From Amoebidium appalachense (taxonomy: Eukaryota; Ichthyosporea): a DNA stretch of 64,000 bases. The stretch spans positions 7,502,001-7,566,000 of the forward strand of contig CAVNZM010000007.1 of assembly GCA_963693365.1 (NCBI GenBank), in the 5' to 3' direction. The position numbers and the translations under genes are program-made. This document shows positions 43,563 through 60,770 of this stretch, one piece after another. Position 1 is the stretch's first letter; each line of letters opens with the position of its first letter. The notes below the pieces were generated by a model. It had not been told where the DNA came from, ran no database searches, and saw only the letters and a list, made by a program, of their open reading frames with translations.

Positions 43563-45505
43563 GAAAGAAAGGAAAAGAAATTAAAATGTATATCATTGAA
43601 GACGTGAAATTTTTACAGAGAAGTAAAGAGAGGGAGAACGAAAGAGTGACAAGAAAAGACGAGAACAATCGGTAACAAAATCCGGTGTGGGTTTTCCCTA
43701 GTCGTTCTCTCTTGCATTTTGCTCGACTGAGGAACGTCAGTGATAGCCAGCAGTACAAAAACACGAATATACAGTCTGTGACATGTTTATCTGACAGACC
43801 CCGTCAGTTTTCAACTGCTCCCCCCCCCCCCCCCCCCCCTCCCCCGGCCCCGCCCCGCCCCGCCCTGCCCCTCCCCGCCCTCCTCTCCCCGAGGCCCCGA
43901 TTCAGACTCTTTGTACTTCATCAAATAAACTGATAAAATCACAGCCCCTGTGATTCAGCGCTACCCGCACACGCAACCGCACACTAACAACGAAAAATTT
44001 ACAGGGCGCTCTCCGATCCGGGGGTCCCAGCCGTGCCACAGGCCGCCGGCCGCGCGCACACAGCTCAGGAGCATCGAGCAACAATCGCGTGAGGGGGTTT
44101 ATGGAGGAAGAACCCCCCCAGGGGCAGCAAATGTACAAGCCCTACCCTCTGACACGCCACCACTCAGGCGGCGCCACTGGATACTACGCCACATATCAGA
44201 CGGTCTCCGAGTTTGCGGCATCAACGGACTATCCGCCTCGCAATACTCCTTTCCCCCCCATCTTCACGGTCACGGTCAACCCCCCGCAGGAACTATGTTT
44301 GATAGGGAGCGAGTGGCAAATGAAGCAAGGTTGGGTACCCGACCTCCGCATTTTGTCGCTTTGAAAGCGGAGCCGGAGCCACCACGAAAGCTCACGCACA
44401 ACGACACGTGTTACGCTATGGATCTCGCTGCCGAGGTTTCGCCCAATCACGCGGCAAATCTTTCCACCAATCAGCCAATGGCGGTCAGCGAACAGTCCAA
44501 TAGGGTCGAGAGTCCGTCAAGTGACCAACCAATCGGACGTCGGAGAGCGTCGTCATCGCCTGGGCAGGCACCAAGCCCGGCCCTTTCTTCCTCAGCCAGC
44601 ATGCTATCAAAGAGGCATGGGTTGTGCGGAAGGCCAAGCAACAGGAGCAAAAAACCCGAAACGAAGCACCAGTTTATCGATTTTGTGAAGGCAAGATGCA
44701 TCATGGAGGAATGGGGCCCGGCGAAGACCCCAACGTACAGACTAGCACCTCCCCTGAGAAGAATTCAGGTATGTGTGTGCTGGTGTTGTGAGTGGGTGAT
44801 TGCGATCGGCTTACGATGTATAATCTTCTTGCTTTCTAATTCTATTAGTAAATCAATGTTTCTCTCTGTGTAGATATGGTATGGCATGGTGATTGAACAC
44901 GATCTTTTTCTCTAGTCTAGTGGATACTTTATAGGTGTGTTTTTGTTTGTTTGTTTGTGTTTGTGTATGTGTGCGCGCAGCGATCGTTTTGGGTACGCCC
45001 TAAACGCAGAATTGATATGTTATGATTGGACAAATCTCTAAGGGCTATCGGTTGACACTGCCACAACCCACAGGGTGATGGTCCCGACTCGCTCCGCGCG
45101 CAATTCAATAAGGAGCAGGAAAGACTGAGCACCCCAGAGAACACACGTGAGACGATCAGCAATGCAACGTGCCAGGTGTGGTTTAAACAATTCTTTGGCC
45201 ACACGTCGATTACCGCAACTGCCGCCGAACTATTTCAAAATATCCTGACGGGGCAGGGAGGTGCAGGGGGAAACGACCAGAGGAGCGGCTTGGGTGAAAA
45301 TTGGCGCGGAGGCGACGGATGGGGGGGCTCAATGGGGGGTTCAAGGGCGCATACGCCGAAATTTCCGCTGCAGGGAAGCTCTGACAGTCTAACTAGTGCT
45401 GGGAGCTACAGTGAGACCCCCCAGCGCGACACGCCATACAACATGAGTCGGGATATGGAGGCGCCCTGCAGGGCAATCCACGAAATGACACTCGATGAAC
45501 ATTGA
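42837..45505 (+). CDS. low-complexity orphan protein (three exons, one frame interruption)
   Basis: Exons 42837-43460, 44005-44768 and 45074-45505 are bounded by GT-AG sites and all junctions are phase 0. The frame is continuous except inside exon 2, where it moves by one base at a C6 run near 44280; one extra C would give a single frame of about 606 residues. The protein is hydrophilic and rich in Pro, Ser, Gly, His and Tyr (MMASVYYRPWEEGREG at the start; HSPYSGYTTPNPGYYSPEPW in exon 1), with one ordered-looking stretch (KHQFIDFVKARCIMEEWGP) and a second in exon 3 (VWFKQFFGHTSITATAAELF). No domain is recognised; a disordered nuclear regulator is possible but unproven. Confidence 0.7.
43461..44004 (+). 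repeat. orphan gene intron 1
   Basis: C/CT-rich run into A20 and GAAA repeats (43478-43570), mixed sequence, then a C-run and CCCGCC-rich stretch (43820-43890). Acceptor AAAATTTACAG. Confidence 0.75.
44005..44768 (+). CDS. orphan gene exon 2 (frame shifts at a C6 run)
   Basis: The first part continues exon 1 in phase 0 (SGGPSRATGRRPRAHSSG ... FPPIFTVTVNPP), then the good frame moves to one base back at AACCCCCCG (about 44278-44286), continuing AGTMFDRERVANEARLG through KHQFIDFVKARCIMEEWGP to ATTCAG|GTATGT. Each half alone runs into stops outside its region. One missing C explains this most simply. Confidence 0.7.
44769..45073 (+). other. orphan gene intron 2
   Basis: About 305 bp of T/G-rich ordinary sequence without long repeats, with acceptor CACAACCCACAG. 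Confidence 0.7.
45074..45505 (+). CDS. orphan gene exon 3
   Basis: Phase 0, 144 codons ending TGA at 45503-45505. Starts GDGPDSLRAQFNKEQERL, includes a mixed helix-like segment CQVWFKQFFGHTSITATAAE, then Gly/Ser-rich sequence ending IHEMTLDEH. Confidence 0.75.
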   Translation, partial: GDGPDSLRAQFNKEQERLSTPENTRETISNATCQVWFKQFFGHTSITATAAELFQNILTGQGGAGGNDQRSGLGENWRGGDGWGGSMGGSRAHTPKFPLQGSSDSLTSAGSYSETPQRDTPYNMSRDMEAPCRAIHEMTLDEH

Positions 45506-45544
45506 ACACCCCCCCCCCTCCCCCTCCCCTTCTCAAGACACACA

Positions 45545-45580
<36 letters not shown>

Positions 45581-46768
45581 GTGTTCTTTGTCCCCTTTTC
45601 CCCTTCCTTTTTACTACCTCTGCCATCATGCTACCTGCAGTCACTTGCTCTTGTTATCAGTACCGAAGCACGCACGCCTTTAATCATGTTAATAAGCTCG
45701 CGCACACACGTGAGATATTCGAGAGAAAGTTTTCGAGGTTGTTGCTGTTATTAAATTCTTGCAGTGTTTTGGGATTGTGTTTGGCATCATAATTCGCAAA
45801 GTGATGCCTCCGTTCTGTGAATCTTTAATGTTGTGTTATTAAAGTCCCGACCGTTTTCTTTGTTCCGGTAACCGTGATTTATAGCCAATATTTTCCATAC
45901 TCTAATCTTAAGTTTACCAGGCCTTAGAGCTCTGGCCTGAAGATTCCACGTTTTCTCTGAGGCTCTAGAATACGCACGTAGAGTAAGTTCTGAGCCTAAT
46001 GCTTGTTCCCTGTTTGGGTTTACAGTATTATCAACAAATGTTTTCTGGGGGCTTTCGCCATACAAGGAGCCTGTTTTTATAAAGATTCTTTTCGTGATAT
46101 GAAGTTGAGGCACGGTGCGATGCGCTCTTTTTGTCCCTAATGTTTTTAACTTAACACTTTCTCGAGTTTCCTCTCCCTACCACGATGCATTTGGACTGCG
46201 TGTCGGTGAGTGTGATGATAGGCTGGCTGAGGTAGCTGGCGAGTTGCTTTTGTATAGTTGGTTTCAATATGAAAGTTTTAAAAAGTCCAGTCGAGAGTAA
46301 ATAAATAAGTGGAGTTTTTATATAGCTATGTCATCGGACACACAGTGAGGCTGTACATATTAATTGGAGCGCCTGTAAATGTGTAGTTGTTGTTGTAGTA
46401 GTAGTTGTGATTAGTGAGATGTGAGGTTGCAGTGAGCTGTTGAGAATAAAACGACGGTCTGAAGAAAAACCTTGTTTGGTCTCGGTCAACACAGTAAGTG
46501 GGTATTCAGGTACAGTGCGTTCGGTGACGAAAGTGGCCCATGGTCATAGCAGGGTGACCATTCTGTGTGTGTGTTGTGTAACGCGCGGGGGAGGGGGCAC
46601 ATGTCTGCATGTATGTGTGTGTGTGGTGGGGAGGAGGGGGGGGGGGGAGGTTGGTGGCTTATGGGTCGGTGGTGCAAGCGTTTAATTGAGGTCTCGCTTC
46701 AAGTACTTGAGCCATGGGTGGGGTATGATGGGGAGGGGGGGAGGGGGGGGCCACATGTGTGCATTTAT

Positions 46769-46802
<34 letters not shown>

Positions 46803-47080
46803 GGAGGCCTAGGATGGGTAGCTTATGGGTCGGTGATTGCAAGCGCTCAATTGCAAATTGAGGCCTTTTCAAGTTTAGGCCGAGCATGTACATGCATTCT
46901 TGTGTGCGCACACACGCACGGCCACAGGTTAAACTTTAACCTAGGATGTTCATGCATAGTGCCTGCGTGTGCGAATATGTGTATCAAGTTGCACGGTTAC
47001 CATAAAAGGGGGTCCGAAGTCCGAGTGGGTACGTTGGGGCAACGGCCAGGCCTAGGGTAGGCTGAGGGGTCACGGTTCTC
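45506..47080. other. 3' flank of the orphan gene
   Basis: A (CA)n of about 20 repeats (45539-45579), ordinary sequence with AATAAA-type signals near 46300 and at 46445-46450, then TG/G-rich patches (46580-46650, 46730-46800). No additional gene recognised. Confidence 0.5.
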
Positions 47081-47109
47081 TTGATTTTGAATACTGCGGC
47101 ATCATTCCA

Positions 47110-47171
<62 letters not shown>

Positions 47172-47407
47172 AAAGCAACAAAAAAAAAACACCCCCCCCT
47201 CCCCTCCCCCCCCCCCCCTCCCCCTCCCCCCCCCCCCCCCCCCCCCCCCCCCCCAGAGAAGTGTACACGTATCGACTCCCCCCCTCCCCTCCCCCCTTCC
47301 CCCTCCTTTCCATCTGTTCCGGACCTCCCCCTTCCCCTCCCTCCGGATCCCCTCCACCCCCCCCCCTCGCCCTCCCCTTCCCCTCCCAGAGTAGTGTACA
47401 CGTACCG

Positions 47408-47438
<31 letters not shown>

Positions 47439-47640
47439 TTCCCCTCTGCTCCGGACCTCCCCTTCCCCCTCCCTCGGATCCCCCCCCCCCCCCCTCCCTC
47501 TCCCTCTCCCCCCCAGAGTAGTGTAGACGTATGGACCCCCCCCCTGGAAGTTCCCCTCTGCTCCGGGCCTCCCCCTCCCCCCCTCCAGATCCCCTCCCCC
47601 CCCCCCCCCCTCCCAAGCGGGATGCAAACCACCTTACGGA
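47081..47640. repeat. C-run/A-run followed by ~130-bp tandem C-rich repeat
   Basis: C30-A29 composite (47111-47169), then three copies of a unit starting CCCAGAGWAGTGTAsACGTA (near 47254, 47387 and 47514), each followed by long C-runs and TCCCCTCTGCTCCGGACCTC-like and CTCGGATCC-like segments. Confidence 0.85.
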
Positions 47641-48414
47641 GGAGACTCTGAACCTCATCTAGGTCTGTGGTTCGCTGGTTTCCTTTCACGTGTTTCTCAC
47701 TTCAATCAACCCCCCCCCCCCCCCCCCCCCCCCCCCCAACACACACACACACAGGGGCTCGGTCCCCAAATGATTCGAGTTCCAACTTGTAACCGCCTAA
47801 GACTCCCTGAGTTGAACAGATTCTAAATGATTGAACCCCTACACATGGTGAAATTTTCAATACGCACAACCCCGAGAATTATTATTCGGGTGTTTCTTTG
47901 TATTCATACACGGCATTTAAATATGCAACTATTGTGGTAAATTGTAATCGAAACATTACATCATAAGCGTACTTTGATATTAGCCAATAAGAACAATCAC
48001 GAGTAGTCAATACACAGATTTCATGATAATATTCAATTCTCGCTACACATATTTTCACTTTAAACAACCCCTACAGCCCTACAAGGATTGCATTCCTCAA
48101 GCTATTTACATCAAATAAACGACCACCTCTCCTATTTTACACAAACTACTTCTTCTTTAGCAAGAAACACGCCATTAAAACATACACAATTCTTAAAAAG
48201 GCAATTGAACACTATGTGCATATATATATATATATAAACTTCCATGTTCAATGTTTACTATGCACCCAATCCTAGTAATCATACAGCACATTCATCCACA
48301 TAGCAACCCTCAAACACACCACAACTGTACATTAATTCTCACCTTCACCATGTTCATACATACAACCATCATTCTATCTCATCAGCCCAGCATTCCACAA
48401 GCCTCCCCACACAA
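47641..48414. other. 3' flank of the BTB-WD40 gene
   Basis: C28-(CA)n at about 47710-47753, then A/T-rich ordinary sequence including (TA)n at 48222-48236. No gene seen. The 3' untranslated region of the minus-strand BTB-WD40 gene should lie here. Confidence 0.5.
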
Positions 48415-55067
<6,653 letters not shown>

Positions 55068-55281
55068 ATTGGCGACGATTTATCTGGTGGTGACGAAGTA
55101 CGTGCAAGATGCTAATGTTTCCTAAGGTTAATCACACACAAAGCCAAGCTTGTTCTAGCAAAAAAAAAATCACCTACGTGTGCCTCACTCAAGAACACCC
55201 CTCCTCCCTCAAGTCACCCCAAGTCATGACTCATGAGAGACTCATTGAAGAGCGCCACGCTCCAGTATGTGTGAGGTTTTT
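55068..55281. promoter_or_regulatory. candidate bidirectional promoter
   Basis: About 215 bp separates the ATG of the minus-strand BTB-WD40 gene from the earliest in-frame ATG of the plus-strand ZC3HC1-like gene. The sequence is ordinary with an A9 run; no TATA box is obvious. Head-to-head arrangement implies a shared promoter region. Confidence 0.4.
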
Positions 55282-55835
55282 ATGGATGCACAATGGACGA
55301 ATCAAATCAAAGAACATCTATTAAACTTGCGTAAGATGGTGCCTATTTATCCAATCACGTGTGCCTACGCCGGTACAGAGCCCGCGAACGAAACCAGTAG
55401 AAAAACGAAAGACATGGGCGGCAATAACAGAACACGGCACACGAATCGTCAGTACGAGAGAAGCCTGCAAGGGGTAAAAATTGCCGATCCTTTTTTATTA
55501 ACGCACATTGCAAGGAGAATGAATAAGTTTGACCCGTCGGCCGACCAGGCAGACAGGGACGAGCGCTCTGTGCGTGCCTTTACCATCTATCAGCGTGCTA
55601 AGAACCTTTTCAAACCTCAACCCCAACCCTCTGAACCAGCGTCAACCTCAGCGCCAACGACCAGTCTAACTCCCAAGAAAACTGGTGTAGAGGCACAAAA
55701 ATATGCTCCGTTTGATAGAGCGAACTACTGTGCTCGTGTGTCGACTTTCACGCTAGCAAACTGGGCAGGAGTAGCCCATAGCGATGTTCTGTCGCCTCTT
55801 CAGCTGGCTCGATGGGGCTGGAAATGCACGGATAG
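55282..55835 (+). CDS. ZC3HC1-like exon 1
   Basis: Ends GATAG|GTAAGG in phase 2. Encodes an N-terminal region with [20 protein letters not shown], a Pro/Ser/Thr-rich linker, then the first half of the C3HC zinc finger up to [10 protein letters not shown]. The start codon is uncertain (55282, 55336 or 55414). Confidence 0.82.
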
Positions 55836-58796
55836 GTAAGGCCCAGATTCAGACGCTTTGTGCGTGCGATGTTGATCTTTCAAGCGTCTCTATCTGGATT
55901 CTGATTTGGCTTTTGCGTGACCCAGTTAGCCTACAGTGGAAGATGTCACATGACCCACCTGGCAACACTTTCCCCTCGGGCCCGGTTGCTTGGGGTCATA
56001 ACTTTGATTTTTCTCCTTTGTAAAGCCTTTAAACGTCCTAATCTAACTACCTCCGTCTTCTGTTGTTTCTGCTCACTCACGGTATAGAGAATCTCCCTCC
56101 CTCCCTCCCTCCCTTCCCTCCCTCCCTCCCTCCCTCCCTCCCTCCCTCCCTCCCTCCCTCCCTCCCTCCCTTCCCTCCCTCCCTCCCTCCCTCCCTCCCT
56201 CCCTTCACCCCCTCCCTCCCTCCCTCCCTCCCTCCCTCCCTCCCACCCCACACGCTCCCTTCACCCCCTCGCTCCCTCCCTCCTTCTCGCCCTCAACCTT
56301 TCCATTTTTCTCCCTCCCTCCCTCTTTCCCTGCTTCGCTCCCTCTCTCTCCTTCACGCCTCTCCGTCTCCCCTCTCCCTCGCTCAGCTTCTATCTCCCCC
56401 CCCTCCCCCCCCCCCCCCCCCCCCCCTCTTTCTCTCTCTCTCTCTCCCTCCCTCTCCCTCTTCCCCCCTCCCCCCTCTCCCTCTCTCCCTCTCCCTCTCC
56501 CTCTCCCGCTCCCTCTCTCTCTCTTCTCGCTCCTCCCCCCCCCCCCCCCTCCTCTCCCCCCTCCCTCCCCCCCCTATCCCCTTTCCTTTCTGTCCCCTGT
56601 CCTTCTCGCTGCCTCCTACCGCTCTTCCCTCCCTTTCCACCTTTCAGCACTACTTGTAGGTATCTCTTTCTCCCTGCCCTTAACCCCCTTGCTTTCTAAC
56701 CCTCTTCCTTCGTCTCTTTCGTGTCTCTGTTTCTCCTATCCCTTTACCCCTCTTCCCCTCCTTCGCTCCCTCTACCTCCCAACCACCCTCTCTCTTTCTC
56801 TATCTTTCTACCCCCCCTCCTCCTCTGTCTCCGCCTCCGGTTTCCATCCCAGGGCTTTTGTCCCTCGGCTACCTCTCCCTTTCTCCTTTGGTTCCCTTGG
56901 TCCCTTTCCCTCTCCCACGTCGCCTCCCTTGTTCCCTCGCGCTCCCCCTCCTGTCTGCTGCCCCTCCGCCCCCTCCCAACCCCCCCCCCCCCCCACCTCC
57001 AGAGCCCTTAAGCAGACCCCCCCCCCCCCCAAAAAAAAAAAAAAAACATTGCCACCACCACCTTCCTCCTGCGGTTTTCTCTAAATTTTGTTCAGACACA
57101 TACACATTACTCACCCCTCTCTCACACACACACACCTATGCATCCACGAACCCACACAGCCATGCAAACACACACACTCACTCACTCATTAACAAGCACA
57201 CGTGCAAATGTGCACACACACACACACACACACAACACACAACACACACACACACACACACACACAGGAACAAGATCCAGTGTGTAGGCTGCAACAAAAC
57301 CCTTGACTGCGGCCCACACAAGGGCCTTGGTTGGACCCAAGCACGTCACATTGCACAAAAACTGTTCAAACAGACCCAATCAGATCATGTAGATGGGTGC
57401 CAATGGCAAATAACCCCCTCACCGGAATCTTTCGCCACCCTCCCTCTGCGTTCAAAAGGGTCGGCGTATGCAGCATTTTCTGGAAGGTTGGGCACGTGGG
57501 CAGGTGCTGGTGTGAGAGAGTATCTGCACGTGTTGGAAGGGGTGGCTGAGGCTGTGTTTCAAGATTTAAGGCCCGAGGAGAGAAGGGAGTTGCTTAAGGT
57601 GGGTGGGTTTCGCATGTGTTTTTTTTTTTTGTTTTTTTTTTTGCCTGTGACTGTCTTGGCGGTTGTTTTTGGTTCATGCGTTTTGTGTGTGTGTGTGTGA
57701 GAGGGCGTGTGTGTGTGTGATTGTTTGTGTGTGTGTGGATTGGGGGTTGGGTGGGTGGGTGGGTGGGTGACTGGGTAGTGTGGGTGGGTGAGTGGGTGGG
57801 TGGGTGGACGGGTGGTTGTGTATAATGAGGAGGATTGTGTTTGTGTGTGTGAATATGAGCGGGGGGAGGGGGGGGAGGATGTGCATGTTTGAGACACCTG
57901 TGTCGCTGATGATTGGGCAGGTGTAAGTGGGACTAAAGAGAGGATGATAAGTTGTTGATGAGAGTTTATTGAACACTCACAGAATTGGTGAGCTCTCCAT
58001 ATCCCCCCCCCCCTCCCCCTGCCCCCCTCCCCCCCCCCCCCCCTCCCCCCGCCTCTCTTTCTCCCGCCTGGTCGCCGTTGATGGTTTGGAGTTTCTTTGA
58101 GGATATGCGCTGGTGTGGCTTCAGACTCTGTATGTTTGTTCCACCCCATTTCATGTGGCGACATCGTCTACCCTGCATATTCTTTTCCCTTTTCTGTATA
58201 CCACTCACTAAATCTCTCTCTCTCTCCCCCCCCCCCCCCTCCCCTCCTCCCCCCTCCCCCCTCGCCGTCCTCCCCCCCCCCTTTCCCCCCCCCTCCCCCC
58301 CTCCCCCCTCTCCCCCCCTCCCCCCCCCCCCCCCCCCCCGCGCCTCCCCCCCCCCGCGCCTCCCCCCCCCTGCTCTCTCCATTTTCCTGCAGGCAAGTCG
58401 GCAGCAATGGTCTGCATCGTCAGGTAGTATGGAAGGTGACGTAGTGGCCTGTGCCCTTTCTCTTTCTGGCTGGGAGCCAAACGGTCGTCACCTCATGTGC
58501 TCCCTCTGTCGACGTGTATACCCCGTGTCTCTCCCAAACATGCGACGGGCAGCAAAAACACAGGCGGTGGCTAGTTCAACAGTGGATGTTGTGAACAGTG
58601 GTGATGTGGGTGGAAATGGGGAGGGTGAGGAGGGTGAGGAGGGGAGGAAGAGGCCTCGTGTGGATGGGGAGGGTGGACCTGCTGCTAAGAAGGCTATGGT
58701 GCAAGGTGGGTGTTGGTTTCTCGGCGGTTTTTGTTTTTTGGTTTGTTCTTTGTGTTTTTGTGATTGTGGGTGATAGGCTGGATTAGGTTTTTTTTT

Positions 58797-58844
<48 letters not shown>

Positions 58845-59117
58845 GAGAGAGAGAGAGAGCGGGAGGGGGGGGGGGAGGGGGGAGTTTACGGATGTGTGTT
58901 TGTGTGTTTGTGCGTGCGTGCATGCAGCTTTCGTATGCTGCCGTGTTGCCGACATGCCGGCACGCTGTTCGTTTTTTTTTTTTCGGTTGCATGTGGCGGT
59001 AAGCACGTGTGCTTCCAACTCCCTGGTGTTTGTATGTGTGTGTTTTGCATGGCAGCCTGTTTCTGATTCCGCTTATGCGTATTCCGTTATGTCGCTTCCT
59101 GCTGGAACTGGGAAGTC

Positions 59118-59159
<42 letters not shown>

Positions 59160-59296
59160 TGGTGGTGGTGGTGCTGGTGGTGGTGGTGGTGGTGGTTGGG
59201 GGGGGGGGGGGGGGGGGGGGGGGGGAAGGAGGGAAGGGGGAAGGGGGAGAGATGGCTGGTGGTAGAGGTCCCTGAAAGAACCACTAAAATTTAATC

Positions 59297-59349
<53 letters not shown>

Positions 59350-59429
59350 ACACACACCACACATGCTCGCAACACCCGCAGCACACACAACCACACACAC
59401 ACACGTGCACACACACACACACACACACA

Positions 59430-59496
<67 letters not shown>

Positions 59497-59839
59497 AGCA
59501 GGAAGCAGCCCGTTGCCCCAACTTGTCGGATCACCCAGCTCCCACCACTCCTTCTGTCCATACGTTCTCCCCGTCCAACCACCCACCAAGAATCCGGGAA
59601 ACCGAAGAAATTTGTTAACCGAAAATACGGAACCCGGATGGAAGGAATTTCGGAAATTTGTTGTGGGGCATTTGATGGCTTGGCCTGCTGCCCAGTCTGT
59701 GAGTGTGGTTAGTGGTGAGGGTGGGCCAGGCTCGCAGGGTGTGGATGTCGGCATAGGAGATGCGGAGGATGGGGAGGAGAGGGAGGCGAGTGTGAGTGAT
59801 GTGTTGGCGTGCGTGGGGCGCCTTTTGGGAAGCGTGTAA
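55282..59839 (+). CDS. ZC3HC1/NIPA-like C3HC zinc-finger protein (four exons)
   Basis: Exons 55282-55835, 57268-57598, 58393-58705 and 59499-59839 join in phase at all GT-AG junctions, giving up to 512 residues (human ZC3HC1 is about 500). Members act at the nuclear envelope and basket, as an SCF-type ubiquitin ligase adaptor in animals, and in mRNA export for yeast Rsm1-type relatives. The C3HC domain is clear: [42 protein letters not shown] and a later H-x3-C (HVDGCQW), roughly residues 144-229. The second, Rsm1-like half has [24 protein letters not shown] (about 327-341) and [11 protein letters not shown] with [10 protein letters not shown]. Between them [17 protein letters not shown] is a likely nuclear localisation signal. 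Start alternatives are ATGs at 55336 and 55414. Confidence 0.88.
55836..57267 (+). repeat. ZC3HC1-like intron 1
   Basis: (CCCT)n at 56094-56245, long C/CT-rich stretch to about 57030 with an A16 run after C16, then (CA)n (57214-57266) running directly into the acceptor CACAG. Confidence 0.85.
57268..57598 (+). CDS. ZC3HC1-like exon 2
   Basis: Enters in phase 2, leaves in phase 0 (CTTAAG|GTGGGTGG). Carries [11 protein letters not shown] and the H/C pair in SDHVDGCQW that complete the C3HC finger, then an Ala/Gly-rich helix-like region ending [10 protein letters not shown]. Confidence 0.88.
57599..58392 (+). repeat. ZC3HC1-like intron 2
   Basis: T-runs, TG and GGGT repeats (57680-57820), then C-runs and CT-rich sequence (58003-58050, 58215-58370) before CATTTTCCTGCAG. 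Confidence 0.85.
58393..58705 (+). CDS. ZC3HC1-like exon 3
   Basis: Phase 0 to phase 1 (GTGCAAG|GTGGGTG). Reads [40 protein letters not shown] and an acidic/basic linker with a nuclear localisation-like segment ([18 protein letters not shown]). Confidence 0.87.
58706..59498 (+). repeat. ZC3HC1-like intron 3
   Basis: T/G composite at 58789-58842, GA and G-runs to 58880, T38 (59120-59158) then GGT repeats and a G-run, C38 (59298-59335), and (CA)n 59336-59497 running into the acceptor CACACAG. Confidence 0.88.
59499..59839 (+). CDS. ZC3HC1-like exon 4
   Basis: Enters in phase 1 and ends TAA at 59837-59839. Contains [14 protein letters not shown], matching the H-x-x-x-C-P motif of the second half of NIPA proteins, then [15 protein letters not shown] and an acidic tail ending [11 protein letters not shown]. 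Confidence 0.85.
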
Positions 59840-60051
59840 TTTAGTTGTTAGTCATTTTGCACTAATTGCATGGACGCGTGTTGAGCTTGGATCATAATGG
59901 CTTCTTGTGTTTCTTCACGTTTGGGTGCTTTATCACAGGTTTGTGTTGGAAGAATCCGATAATTTGTTTATAGCTTGACATTGCATGAGTCGGTGCTGGA
60001 GCCAACTAGTCATATCATCGTGTGTACAAAAATTGTGTGTTGTGTTTGTTC

Positions 60052-60142
<91 letters not shown>

Positions 60143-60171
60143 ATTGCGTGCGGCACATTGTGACTGTGTTT

Positions 60172-60209
<38 letters not shown>

Positions 60210-60347
60210 TTTTTTTTTTCCTTTTCCCTTTTGCCCTTGGTTGGAGGGGGGGGGGGGGGGGGGGGGGGGGGAGGGGGGAGGGGTTGATAAAGCTGGTGAC
60301 GAGTAGTGTACAAGGCTTCAAGCAGCACAGTTACTAAGTAAGGATGT

Positions 60348-60380
<33 letters not shown>

Positions 60381-60770
60381 CGAACGGTTCGAATCTAAAA
60401 AATCCTTACTTGTGATAAGACTCCTGGGCCACCCTTTTGCAACTGCCTGTTGCGCCGATGTACAAAGTTGGTGACTTTGATTTGTTAACCTATCTGTATC
60501 TAATACAAGAGTAAGCTGAAGTGCAAATACGGCGCTTCAACGTGCAACAGTTGACTCATGATCATGAACGAAGCGAGAATACATTGCCAACTTCCAATGT
60601 TCAATCTTCAGAGCGACGTTCAGCTGAGAGAGACTGTGTTTACACACTGGCATGCAGTTGTCCTATTTGAAGGCAGCGGCGATTCGATAAGCGCAAAGCT
60701 GTTGATTGGACAAGACCGGGTCATAACTATTTTCCAAGAACCGCTTTGTGATGCAGATATACCTGTAGTT
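59840..60770. other. 3' flank of the ZC3HC1-like gene with simple repeats
   Basis: (TG)n 60054-60140, C34 and a T-run (60175-60220), G-run 60247-60270, then an inverted repeat (60336-60345/60402-60411) around a T-run, and about 350 bp of ordinary sequence without a recognised gene up to the retrotransposon copy. Confidence 0.6.

Noticed and set aside
43950-44003. Upstream start of the long frame overlapping orphan gene exon 2
   Set aside because: This part precedes the TTTACAG acceptor and is intronic; only the later part of that frame is coding.
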